The translations under genes and the position numbers were made by a program. A DNA stretch of 28,211 nucleotides from Candidatus Blautia intestinipullorum. Its GTDB lineage: Bacteria > Bacillota > Clostridia > Lachnospirales > Lachnospiraceae. The stretch covers positions 1 to 28,211 of the forward strand of contig DWVA01000065.1 in the NCBI GenBank assembly GCA_019120475.1, read 5' to 3'. The notes under the pieces were generated by a model. The model did not search any database and was not told the DNA's origin. It saw nothing but the letters and a program-made list of their open reading frames with translations. Of this stretch, positions 21,040-28,211 are shown in pieces. Within the stretch, counting starts at the first letter, position 1. Every line of letters begins with the position of its first letter.

Positions 21040-23658
21040 TTATTTGGACTCTTCTCCGTAATAAGCCTTCAGATAGATTTCCTTCAGCTCAGACATCAGC
21101 GGATATCTTGGGTTCGCTCCTGTACACTGATCGTTAAACGCCTGCTCCGTCATCTCGTCCAGAGTCTCCAGGAAATATTTCTCATCTACGCCGTAATCTC
21201 TGATCGTTGCCTTGATCTCAATATCCTTTTTCAGCTCCTCCAGTTTCGCAAGAAGCTTTTCAAATACTTCCTGGTCGTCTTTTCCGGTCAATCCTACAAA
21301 ACGTCCGATCTCAGCGTAGCGGGCCAGTGTGTGCGGGTACTGGTACTGCGGGAATGTTCCCATCTTTGTAGGTACCTCAGCACTATTATATCTCATGACA
21401 TCAGTCAGCACCAGAGCGTTTGCGATTCCGTGAGGAAGGTGATGGAAAGCACCCAGCTTATGCGCCAGCGAGTGGTTCACGCCAAGGAACGCGTTGGCGA
21501 AAGCCATACCTGCCATGCAGGAGGCATTAGCCATATGATCTCTGGCCTCCACATCATTTCCATCCCTGTAAGCCCGGGGGAGGTAATCAAATACAAGCTT
21601 AATGGCTTTCAGAGCAAGACTGTCCGTATAGTCGGAAGCCATTACGGATACATAGGCTTCGATGGCGTGAGTCATGACGTCAATACCGGAAGCGCAGGTC
21701 AGTCCTTTCGGAGCGCTCATCATATTGTCCGTATCCACGATGGCCATATTAGGCATCAGTTCATAGTCCGCCAGCGGCCACTTAATTCCTGTTTCTTTGT
21801 CTGTGATGATCGCAAAAGGCGTTACCTCGGAACCTGTACCGGAGGATGTGGGGATTGCCACAAAATATGCCTTTTTGCCCATCTTCGGGAAAGTGTAGAT
21901 TCTCTTTCGGATGTCCATGAAATCCATTGCCATGTCGTCAAAGTCCGCGTCCGGATTCTCATAAAGCACCCACATAACCTTTGCCGCGTCCATAGCGGAG
22001 CCGCCGCCAAGAGCGATGATGCAGTCCGGTTCAAATGCCCGCATAGCCTCTGCTCCGGCTTTTGCGGAAGCCAGAGAAGGATCCGGCTCCACATCGGAGA
22101 AGCAGGTATGAACAATTCCCATCTCATTCAGTTTATCCTCGATCCTCTTTGTATAACCGTTCTTATAAAGGAAGGAGTCTGTTACGATGAAGCAGCGCTT
22201 CTTGCCCATTACTGTTCCCAGTTCGTCCAAAGCCACCGGCATGCAGCCTTTCTTAAAGTAAACTTTTTCCGGGGTTCTCATCCAGAGCATATTCTCTCTC
22301 CTTTCCGCAACAGTCTTAATATTGATCAGATGTTTTACTCCAACGTTTTCGGAGACAGAATTTCCGCCCCAGGATCCGCAGCCCAGCGTCAAAGACGGAG
22401 CCAGCTTGAAGTTATAAAGATCGCCGATACCGCCTTGTGAAGAAGGTGTATTGATCAGGATACGGCAGGTCTTCATAGCAGCCGCATGTTTTGCCATTTT
22501 CTCTTTTTCATTTGTATTGATGAACAGAGAGGAAGTATGGCCGTAACCGCCGTCCGCTACAAGCTGTTCCGCTTTCGCCAGCGCCTCGTCAAAAGTCTTT
22601 GCCTTATACATGGCAAGTACAGGAGAAAGCTTCTCATGGGCAAACTCTTCATTGATATCCACGGATTCAACCTCGCCGATCAGGATCTTTGTGTTTTCCG
22701 GAACCTTCACCCCTGCCATTTCTGCAATGGTAGTTGCCTTCTGTCCCACGATCTTTGCGTTCAGGGCTCCGTTGATAAGGATCGTTTTTCTTACTTTATC
22801 CAGCTCGTCTCCCTTCAGGAAGTAGCAGCCTCTGTACTGGAACTCGTCCTTTACCGCCTGGTATACGCTTTCAAGAACTGTCACCGACTGTTCGGACGCG
22901 CAGATCATACCATTGTCAAAAGTTTTTGAATGAATGATGGAGTTTACTGCCAGACGGATATCCGCTGTATCATCAATGATAACAGGTGTATTTCCCGCTC
23001 CTACTCCCAAAGCCGGTTTGCCGGAGGAGTAAGCTGCTTTTACCATTCCCGGGCCGCCTGTGGCAAGGATAATGTCTGCTTCCTTCATAACAAGATTCGT
23101 CAGTTCCAGGCTGGGAACATCGATCCAGCCGATGATTCCTTCCGGCGCTCCTGCTTTCACAGCCGCTTCCAGAACAAGTTTCGCCGCCGCGATAGTACAG
23201 CCTTTTGCACGGGGATGAGGACTGATGATGATGGCGTTTCTTGTTTTCAGGGCGATCAGTGTTTTGAAGATTGCCGTAGAAGTAGGGTTGGTTGTAGGAA
23301 TAACCGCTGCGATCAGTCCGATAGGCTCGGCGATCTTTTTGATTCCGTAAACCGGATCTTCTTCAATGACGCCGCAGGTTTTTGTGTTCTTATAAGCATT
23401 GTAAATATACTCGGCAGCATAGTGATTTTTGATCACCTTGTCTTCCACAACGCCCATACCGGTTTCCTCCACAGCCATTTTCGCAAGGGGAATACGGGCC
23501 TTGTCCGCAGCGGTAGCGGCGGCTTTGAAAATCTTGTCTACCTGCTCCTGGGTGTAGGAGGCGAAAAGTTTCTGAGCCTCTTTCATCGCAGCCATCTTGG
23601 CTTCCAGAGCCTGCGCATTGTCAATTACAGCCGGGATGTTCGTTTCTTTCTTTGCCAT
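21040..23658 (-). CDS. adhE: Bifunctional acetaldehyde-CoA/alcohol dehydrogenase
   Basis: Fermentation enzyme turning acetyl-CoA to acetaldehyde and then ethanol, regenerating two NAD+; the family forms cytosolic filaments (spirosomes). The N-terminal half is the CoA-acylating aldehyde dehydrogenase: PTTNPTSTAIFKTLIALKTR, cofactor segment GGPGMVKAAYSSGKPALGVG and catalytic C253 in FDNGMICASEQ. The C-terminal half is an iron-dependent alcohol dehydrogenase with IIALGGGSAMDAAK and the metal-binding His cluster in LGVNHSLAHKLGAFHHLPHG. Length of 872 residues is full size. ATG at 23658 follows AGGAGGATTCCCA. The upstream consensus promoter overlaps Rex-like sites, so NADH/NAD ratio control is expected. 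An APH-fold kinase gene follows in the same unit. Confidence 0.97.
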   Translation of the reverse strand: MAKKETNIPAVIDNAQALEAKMAAMKEAQKLFASYTQEQVDKIFKAAATAADKARIPLAKMAVEETGMGVVEDKVIKNHYAAEYIYNAYKNTKTCGVIEEDPVYGIKKIAEPIGLIAAVIPTTNPTSTAIFKTLIALKTRNAIIISPHPRAKGCTIAAAKLVLEAAVKAGAPEGIIGWIDVPSLELTNLVMKEADIILATGGPGMVKAAYSSGKPALGVGAGNTPVIIDDTADIRLAVNSIIHSKTFDNGMICASEQSVTVLESVYQAVKDEFQYRGCYFLKGDELDKVRKTILINGALNAKIVGQKATTIAEMAGVKVPENTKILIGEVESVDINEEFAHEKLSPVLAMYKAKTFDEALAKAEQLVADGGYGHTSSLFINTNEKEKMAKHAAAMKTCRILINTPSSQGGIGDLYNFKLAPSLTLGCGSWGGNSVSENVGVKHLINIKTVAERRENMLWMRTPEKVYFKKGCMPVALDELGTVMGKKRCFIVTDSFLYKNGYTKRIEDKLNEMGIVHTCFSDVEPDPSLASAKAGAEAMRAFEPDCIIALGGGSAMDAAKVMWVLYENPDADFDDMAMDFMDIRKRIYTFPKMGKKAYFVAIPTSSGTGSEVTPFAIITDKETGIKWPLADYELMPNMAIVDTDNMMSAPKGLTCASGIDVMTHAIEAYVSVMASDYTDSLALKAIKLVFDYLPRAYRDGNDVEARDHMANASCMAGMAFANAFLGVNHSLAHKLGAFHHLPHGIANALVLTDVMRYNSAEVPTKMGTFPQYQYPHTLARYAEIGRFVGLTGKDDQEVFEKLLAKLEELKKDIEIKATIRDYGVDEKYFLETLDEMTEQAFNDQCTGANPRYPLMSELKEIYLKAYYGEESK

Positions 23659-23688
23659 TGGGAATCCTCCTGTTCTGTTAAATTATTA

Positions 23689-23706
23689 ACGTTAAATATT
23701 TGTCAA
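23689..23706 (-). promoter_or_regulatory. Second Rex-like site upstream of adhE
   Basis: TTGACAA-ATAT-TTAACGT on the minus strand, the same layout as the site at 23731-23748 but with a poorer right arm. It lies between the -10 and the start codon. Binding is inferred. Confidence 0.4.
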
Positions 23707-23719
23707 TCTTTATATTGCC

Positions 23720-23748
23720 ATTATATTTGATTGTTAATTATTTGTCAA
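23720..23748 (-). promoter_or_regulatory. adhE promoter overlapped by a Rex-like operator
   Basis: Minus strand TTGACA (23743-23748), 17 bases, TATAAT (23720-23725): full consensus. Overlapping the -35 is TTGACAA-ATAA-TTAACAA (23731-23748), close to the Rex consensus TTGTTAA-N4-TTAACAA with a perfect right arm and two changes in the left. adhE is a known Rex target in Clostridia; binding here is inferred. Confidence 0.75.
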
Positions 23749-23975
23749 TATGTACTCAGCAAAAAACATGCACAAAATACACATTATATTTCTATCTTTT
23801 CTCAGCATATTGCCTGTCTGATCCGTCAGATTTATTTTTTTGCAGAATCCGGAAACTTATTCATATTCTTCCTTTTTCCCGCATATGATAATGGATAGGC
23901 CCCTGAAAAAGCCTGCGGATTTATCCAAAATCTTACATAATCTTTCTTTTTATTTATTATAAGGAGCGTATAGTA
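23749..23975. other. Intergenic region between adhE and the (p)ppGpp synthetase
   Basis: With the adhE leader this makes about 317 bases without a gene. No open frame with a ribosome site is seen. It must hold the promoter of the plus-strand synthetase. TTACAT and TTATAA 18 bases apart (near 23934-23963) are possible but sit too close to the AAGGAG site; TTGCAG-N17-ATATTC further upstream is a weak alternative. Confidence 0.4.
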
Positions 23976-24671
23976 ATGAACAGTTATATGACAGTCAGAA
24001 ATAATCAAAGATTTATATACCGTAGAATCGAGGACGAAAAATTCAAATTGAAAAAAAAGGAACAGTTAAAAACCATGCTGGTAGACAGTGAATTCAGCAT
24101 GAAGGGAAATTGCGCCATCAGCCTGCTTTTGACAAAGCTTGACATCATCAATACGATCCTGCTTATGAAAACCGGACGAAACGTGATCCAGCACAAATCC
24201 GGACGGCTGAAGGAATATGAAAGTGTATGCAAAAAACTGGAAAAAAAGGGACTGGATTTTGATTTTCAGGCGGCTGTGGAAAAAATAAACGACCTGATCG
24301 GAGTACGGGCGGTCTGCGCCTATGTAGACGACATTTACCATGTGGCCGACCTGCTGGAAAAGCAAAAAGATATCAGGATCCTCAAAAAGAAAGATTATAT
24401 CCGGGAACCAAAGAAATCCGGCTACCAGAGTCTCCATCTGATCCTGGAGGTTGCCATCACCTTCCAGAACGAAACGCAGTGGATAAAGATCGAACTGCAG
24501 CTCCGCACCGCCGCCATGGACTACTGGGCCAGCCTGGACCACCAGCTCCGTTACAAGCGCGGAAGAAAAGAAGCGCAGTTGATAGATGAGGAACTTCAGC
24601 AGTGCGCCGCCGTTATCGGCAGTCTTGATCAGAAAATGCTGAAAATACGAAAAAAGATCGATAAAATCTGA
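23976..24671 (+). CDS. Small alarmone synthetase, RelQ/YjbM-like GTP pyrophosphokinase
   Basis: Single-domain (p)ppGpp synthetase of 231 residues that transfers pyrophosphate from ATP to GDP or GTP. The RelA/SpoT synthetase motifs are visible: NDLIGVRAVCAYVDDIYHVA, then DYIREPKKSGYQSLHLILEV, then the Mg-site ELQLRTAAMDYWASLDHQLR followed by YK. The N-terminal helical region and the C-terminal helix (EELQQCAAVIGSLDQKMLKI) fit the tetrameter-forming RelQ type. There is no HD hydrolase, TGS or ACT domain, so it can make but not degrade the alarmone. ATG at 23976 follows AAGGAGCGTATAGTA. It is a single gene, convergent with the aminotransferase and sharing a terminator with it. Expected role: stress-triggered alarmone production separate from the long Rel protein. 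Confidence 0.92.
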   Translation: MNSYMTVRNNQRFIYRRIEDEKFKLKKKEQLKTMLVDSEFSMKGNCAISLLLTKLDIINTILLMKTGRNVIQHKSGRLKEYESVCKKLEKKGLDFDFQAAVEKINDLIGVRAVCAYVDDIYHVADLLEKQKDIRILKKKDYIREPKKSGYQSLHLILEVAITFQNETQWIKIELQLRTAAMDYWASLDHQLRYKRGRKEAQLIDEELQQCAAVIGSLDQKMLKIRKKIDKI

Positions 24672-24729
24672 CAGCTCTTTTTTTCCGGAAAGGCTTCTGC
24701 TTCAAAACGGACAGATTTCTCAGGAATCT

Positions 24730-24789
24730 AAAAAAACGCGTTCTCCTGCCGAACACTTCCAAACGGAGTATTTCTGCATGAGAACGCGT
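24730..24789. terminator. Bidirectional terminator between the alarmone synthetase and aminotransferase
   Basis: Perfect 10-base arms ACGCGTTCTC (24736-24745) and GAGAACGCGT (24780-24789), loop of 34. Minus-strand transcripts meet TTTTTT right after the stem, so it serves the aminotransferase best; plus-strand transcripts see CTCTATTTC, a weaker run. Confidence 0.78.
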
Positions 24790-24811
24790 CTCTATTTCAA
24801 AAACACTGTAT

Positions 24812-26002
24812 TTATTTCAGCCCGTATTCCGCCGCAAGTTTACGAAATTCCGGCAGAGAATGAACGATCGTCTCATGGGAAACGCAGTATGCGAGTCTTA
24901 CATAACCCGGGCAGGCAAAGGAACTTCCCGGCACCATGAGAATATTATATTTCTTTCCGGCCTCGCAGAACTCTTTTTCATCAGGCACCGGAGATTTTAC
25001 GAAAAGGTAAAAGGCTCCTTCCGGTTTAATGCACTGGAAACCGCATTCTTTCAGTCCGTTATACAGCGCCAGACGGTTCCTGTCATAAGCGGCCACATCC
25101 ACCTCTGCGTCCACGCACCTCTGGATGACCTTCTGCATAAGAGACGGCGCGTTGACGCTTCCCAGTACTCGATTGGCAATGGTGGCTGCAGTGATAACTG
25201 TCTCACTGTCCTCCAGCTCATCGGGAATTACCAGGTATCCGATGCGCTCTCCCGGAAGGGACAGAGATTTGCTGTAGGAATATCCCACAACTGTATTTTT
25301 GTAGTATTTTGTCAGCCACGGAACTTTTACTCCGTCATAGGCAAGTTCCCGGTAAGGTTCATCGGAGATCAGATAGATCACGCTCTGAAATTCTTTCTGT
25401 TTTTTCTCCAGAACGGCTGCAAGAGCTTTGATCGTTTCTTCGGAATACACCACGCCGGTTGGATTGTGAGGCGTATTTACGATCACCGCCCTTGTTTTCG
25501 CTGTGATCTTCTCCTCCAGTTCTTTCAGATTCGGCTGGAAAGTTTCTGTGTCAGGAGAAATTTCCACAAGGCGGCCGTCATAATTGCGGACATAAGCCCC
25601 GTATTCCAGGAAATACGGCGCGAATACGATCACCTCTTCTCCCGGATTCAGAATCGTTTTCAGAATCACATTCAGTCCGCTTGCCGCCCCTACTGTCATG
25701 ATCAGATTTTTCGCAGAAAAGGCGGTTCCAAAACGGCGGTTCAGCGACTGGGCGATAGTCTCGCGGACGTCCTCAAATCCCGCGTTGCTCATATAGCCGT
25801 GAAGTACTACAGGATCTTCTGTGTTTACAAGATCTATGATCGCCTCCCGCACACAGTCCGGCGCCGGGACACTGGGATTTCCCAGACTGAAATCATAAAC
25901 CTTATCGGCGCCGTATTTCTGTCTTAAACGATTGCCTTCCTCGAACATCATACGGATTGCCGAGTTATTCTGTACAAATGGTTTCATCTTTTCTGCTATC
26001 AT
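24812..26002 (-). CDS. PLP-dependent class I aminotransferase
   Basis: Fold-type I aminotransferase of 396 residues. Cofactor residues: NTPHNPTG with N180, SDEPYREL with D214 and Y217, and Schiff-base Lys245 in SYSKSLSLPGERIGY with phosphate-binding R253. The substrate carboxylate Arg is in CPGYVRLAYCVS near the C-terminus. The N-terminal DFSLGNPSVPAPDCV is typical of the aspartate/alanine/aromatic aminotransferase group. ATG at 26002 follows AGGAGCATGAGATT and lies 12 bases after the NSS transporter stop, so the two are co-transcribed. This suggests it deaminates the amino acid imported by that transporter. The specific amino acid is not readable. Confidence 0.92.
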   Translation of the reverse strand: MIAEKMKPFVQNNSAIRMMFEEGNRLRQKYGADKVYDFSLGNPSVPAPDCVREAIIDLVNTEDPVVLHGYMSNAGFEDVRETIAQSLNRRFGTAFSAKNLIMTVGAASGLNVILKTILNPGEEVIVFAPYFLEYGAYVRNYDGRLVEISPDTETFQPNLKELEEKITAKTRAVIVNTPHNPTGVVYSEETIKALAAVLEKKQKEFQSVIYLISDEPYRELAYDGVKVPWLTKYYKNTVVGYSYSKSLSLPGERIGYLVIPDELEDSETVITAATIANRVLGSVNAPSLMQKVIQRCVDAEVDVAAYDRNRLALYNGLKECGFQCIKPEGAFYLFVKSPVPDEKEFCEAGKKYNILMVPGSSFACPGYVRLAYCVSHETIVHSLPEFRKLAAEYGLK

Positions 26003-26014
26003 AATCTCATGCTC

Positions 26015-27487
26015 CTATCTTTTTTTCTTTTTTGAATGTCCTAATGCAATCCAGCCTGTAAGCAGCAGCATTACGATTCCTACGATCATCCACGGGATAA
26101 AATACGCCATTCCCTTCGGACGGAACATGTCGTAGTATCCTTTCAGATAGATAATGGCCACGATCACCGGAATCACCCACAGCATGTACAGTCTGATACC
26201 TGCCGGAAATTTTGCTCCCGATCCGGTATTCGCCTCTTTGATAAAGTTCTTCCATCCCCAGCCCTTCTTTGACGCACAGAAAAGGACAAAAATCACGGAA
26301 CCAAGGGGAAGGATATTATTAGAGACAATGAAATCCTCCAGGTCCATAATGGTGGTTCCCTCGCCCAGGATCTGGACTCCCGCCCAGGGGCCGAATCCCA
26401 GCACTGCCGGCAGTGAAAGGGCGATCACCAGTATAATGTTTACGATAACCGCTTTTTTTCTTTCCCAGCCCCACAGTTCCATTGCAAAAGCCAGGATGTT
26501 TTCAAATACCGCGATTACTGTAGACAGCGCCGCAAAAGACATGAACAGGAAGAACAGCGCTCCCCAGATCCTGCCTCCCATCATCTGGTTAAATACGTTG
26601 GGCAGAGTAATGAAGATCAGACTCGGGCCTGCTCCAGGTTCTACTCCGAAGGAGAAGCAGGCAGGAATAATGATCATGCCGGCCATCAATGCCACAAAGG
26701 TGTCAAGGATCAGGATATGTATGCTTTCTCCTGCAAGGCTCCTGTCTTTTTCCATATAACTTCCGAAAATTTCCATTGCGCCGATACCGATGCTCAGTGT
26801 AAAGAACGACTGGGACATGGCTCCGAACACCACATTGCCGATTCCGGCTTTTTTCATATTGTCAAAATTCGGCACAAGATAGAACTTCACGCCCTCCATT
26901 GCGCCGTCCAGAGTCAGCGAATGAACCGCCAGGATCACGATCAGCGCCAGAAGGCAGAGCATCATAACTTTTGTGATCCTCTCCACACCCTTCTGAAGTC
27001 CCAGCGAACAGATTCCGAAGGACAAAAGGACAGCAACGATCATCCAGACCGTCATTGTTCCGGTAGACTGCTGAAAATCTGTAAAGTACTGCGTTACCTG
27101 GCCGGAATCAGCTCCTTCAAGCTTTCCCGCCGCCATAACATAACAATAATACATCATCCAGCCGGCCACCATAGTGTAGAACATCATCAGCATATAATTG
27201 CCGATCATGCCCATCCATTTGTATTTATGGAAATTGGCTCCTGCCGGCTCCAGTGTGTCCATAGCCTTAGCCGCGCTCTTACGGCTGGCACGGCCGACTG
27301 CAAACTCGCTGACCAGGATCGGCAGTCCCATAACGACAAGGAATACCAGGTAGATCAGCACAAAGGCCGCGCCGCCGTACTGTCCGGTCATATAAGGGAA
27401 TTTCCACACATTTCCCAGGCCAATGGCGCAGCCTGCCGAAACAAGGATAAATCCAAGTCTCGAACCAAACTTTTCTCTTTCTTTCAA
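26015..27487 (-). CDS. Sodium-dependent NSS-family amino acid transporter
   Basis: Na+/amino-acid symporter of the neurotransmitter:sodium symporter (SNF) family, related to LeuT and TnaT. The N-terminal signature FGSRLGFILVSAGCAIGLGN, then VWKFPYM is the sodium and substrate site of TM1, followed by GGAAFVLIYLVFLVVMGLPI in TM2. Further helices bring the total to about 11-12 over 490 residues, with the TM6 unwinding region SQSFFTLSIGIGAMEIFGSY. The start is TTG at 27487, preceded by AGGAGGGGAAATCA; the next in-frame Met is inside TM1, so TTG is needed. The aminotransferase follows after 12 bases. The promoter carries a perfect dyad. Confidence 0.93.
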   Translation of the reverse strand: MKEREKFGSRLGFILVSAGCAIGLGNVWKFPYMTGQYGGAAFVLIYLVFLVVMGLPILVSEFAVGRASRKSAAKAMDTLEPAGANFHKYKWMGMIGNYMLMMFYTMVAGWMMYYCYVMAAGKLEGADSGQVTQYFTDFQQSTGTMTVWMIVAVLLSFGICSLGLQKGVERITKVMMLCLLALIVILAVHSLTLDGAMEGVKFYLVPNFDNMKKAGIGNVVFGAMSQSFFTLSIGIGAMEIFGSYMEKDRSLAGESIHILILDTFVALMAGMIIIPACFSFGVEPGAGPSLIFITLPNVFNQMMGGRIWGALFFLFMSFAALSTVIAVFENILAFAMELWGWERKKAVIVNIILVIALSLPAVLGFGPWAGVQILGEGTTIMDLEDFIVSNNILPLGSVIFVLFCASKKGWGWKNFIKEANTGSGAKFPAGIRLYMLWVIPVIVAIIYLKGYYDMFRPKGMAYFIPWMIVGIVMLLLTGWIALGHSKKKKR

Positions 27488-27505
27488 TGATTTCCCCTCC
27501 TAAAA

Positions 27506-27547
27506 ATTAGTCCTACTAATTATAGCACGCCCGCCTGTAATTGTGAA
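27506..27547 (-). promoter_or_regulatory. NSS/aminotransferase promoter with dyad operator
   Basis: Minus strand TTCACA (27542-27547), 17 bases, TATAAT (27519-27524). ATTAGT-CCT-ACTAAT (27506-27520), a perfect 6-base inverted repeat, overlaps the end of the -10 and the expected start point. The -35 abuts the T-run of the upstream terminator. Confidence 0.65.
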
Positions 27548-27578
27548 GAAAAAACGGCGCTGCCGTCAGGCCGCGCCG
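27547..27578 (-). terminator. Rho-independent terminator after the substrate-binding protein
   Basis: On the minus strand CGGCGC-G-GCC, loop TGAC, GGC-A-GCGCCG, then TTTTTTCTT. It begins seven bases after the stop of the binding protein. Confidence 0.85.
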
Positions 27579-27584
27579 CTTAAA

Positions 27585-28211
27585 TCAAGAGTGATATATG
27601 TAGTTGCTGTACTGGGGATCGTCTATATTGGAGGCGTCTATCCACGCCGGATCCAGAAGGACTGTTTTCTCCGGTTCTTCCGCTTTTTCCCCATCAGTCT
27701 CTGTCACCTGGACAGCAGCCATGATCGTCTGATACCCCATATCATACGGATCCTGGGAAACAATTCCCAGCTCTGTACCGTCCCGCAGGGCCTCCTGCTG
27801 TTTCGTAGTCGCATCCACTCCGATAAACGCAGGCTGTTCTCCGTCCTTTTCCAGTTCCAGATACAGATCTGATGTATCCGCATTGGTACAGAAAACTCCC
27901 GCCACATCCGTATGGGTTTCCATGGCTTCCTCCATGGCGCCTTTCATGTCCTCCACCTGATCCATATAAATAACATCCGCGATCTCTATTTCCGGATACT
28001 GGGACAACGCCTTTTCAAAGCCGCTGACACGCTTCTGTGCGCTTTCTGTCTTTTCCTGGGCGGAAAACACAAGCACTTTTCCTTTTTCTCCCAGCGCTTC
28101 CGCCATTTTCTCGCCTGCCATCTCTCCTACATATTCATTGTCTGTAGCCCGGAACGCAGTAACAAGCTGATTTTCGCTGACATTGGAGTCAAAAGCGATC
28201 ACCGGAATCCC
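27585..28211 (-). CDS. Sugar-type ABC substrate-binding protein, N-terminus cut by window edge
   Basis: C-terminal about 208 residues of a periplasmic-binding-protein-like (type 1, Peripla_BP_4/RbsB-like) protein, which would be a lipid-anchored surface protein in this organism. The frame is open to the window end, reading GIPVIAFDSNV, the family hinge after the first lobe, followed by GEMAGEKMAEALGEKGKVLV, then FSAQEKTESAQKRVSGFEKA, VAGVFCTNADTSDLYL, PAFIGVDATTKQQEALRDGT, then LGIVSQDPYDMGYQTIMAAV. Signal peptide and lipobox are outside the window, as are any permease and ATPase genes, which would lie upstream. The ligand is probably a monosaccharide or a similar polyol, by family only. It is the last gene of its unit, with a terminator right after. 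Confidence 0.88.
   Translation of the reverse strand, partial: GIPVIAFDSNVSENQLVTAFRATDNEYVGEMAGEKMAEALGEKGKVLVFSAQEKTESAQKRVSGFEKALSQYPEIEIADVIYMDQVEDMKGAMEEAMETHTDVAGVFCTNADTSDLYLELEKDGEQPAFIGVDATTKQQEALRDGTELGIVSQDPYDMGYQTIMAAVQVTETDGEKAEEPEKTVLLDPAWIDASNIDDPQYSNYIYHS

Noticed and set aside
21016..22440. 474-codon open frame antisense to adhE
   Set aside because: It lies fully opposite adhE, has Cys/His/Arg-rich composition typical of reverse-frame shadows, and lacks domain signatures.
24860..25927. 355-codon open frame antisense to the aminotransferase
   Set aside because: Same reason: opposite a gene with complete catalytic motifs, and composition typical of a shadow.
1..28211. CRISPR array, tRNA, rRNA, transposase or integrase
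   Set aside because: No regular direct-repeat array, no recognisable tRNA or rRNA segment, and no recombinase motifs were seen on either strand.

Overview
The window looks like chromosomal DNA of a gut-type Clostridia, most likely Lachnospiraceae (Blautia/Mediterraneibacter-like). The basis is moderate GC, strong AGGAGG-type ribosome sites, sigma-A promoters of TTGACA-N17-TATAAT form, and protein families typical of that group: fused AdhE, AgrC/AgrA-type signalling, MATE and NSS transporters, and lineage-style acidic lipoproteins. No phage structural genes, transposase, rRNA, tRNA or CRISPR array was seen. Nearly all genes lie on the minus strand. The plus-strand exceptions are typA, a small AT-rich gene at 17687-18466, and a RelQ-like synthetase.

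Layout in window order. 1-847: truncated Y-family polymerase behind a promoter with an SOS-box-like site. 906-3106: LytTR response regulator and GHKL kinase, coupled. 3322-4593: secreted SH3-like acidic protein. 4849-8275: a same-strand run of rfbF-like nucleotidyltransferase, YgjP-like metallopeptidase, SGNH hydrolase, ogt and Cof-type HAD phosphatase. 8391-9779: radical SAM protein. 9960-11293: eukaryotic-type HisA overlapping a TetR regulator by 4 bases. 11396-11827: acidic lipoprotein. 11993-14946: tandem-OB SSB-like protein, CobO-like P-loop protein, dapA and dapB. 15137-16966: typA. 16966-17210: a palindrome-rich non-coding stretch. 17284-18466: an AT-rich divergent module, an XRE repressor and a membrane/coiled-coil protein. 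18663-20024: MATE transporter. 20259-23658: adhE followed by an APH-fold kinase. 23976-24671: small (p)ppGpp synthetase. 24812-27487: NSS transporter and PLP aminotransferase. 27585-28211: truncated sugar-type substrate-binding protein.

Several units have readable control DNA. The adhE promoter carries two Rex-like sites, which fits NADH-responsive fermentation. The polymerase promoter carries a LexA-like site. The NSS/aminotransferase promoter has a perfect dyad at its start point. The XRE module has matching inverted repeats in its divergent promoter region. Rho-independent terminators separate many units.

The most interesting parts are the AT-rich XRE/membrane coiled-coil module (candidate undescribed accessory system), the eukaryotic-type HisA coupled to a TetR regulator, the tandem-OB SSB-like protein, and the palindromic non-coding element downstream of typA. 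Functions assigned here come from motifs read by eye, and no database search was run.
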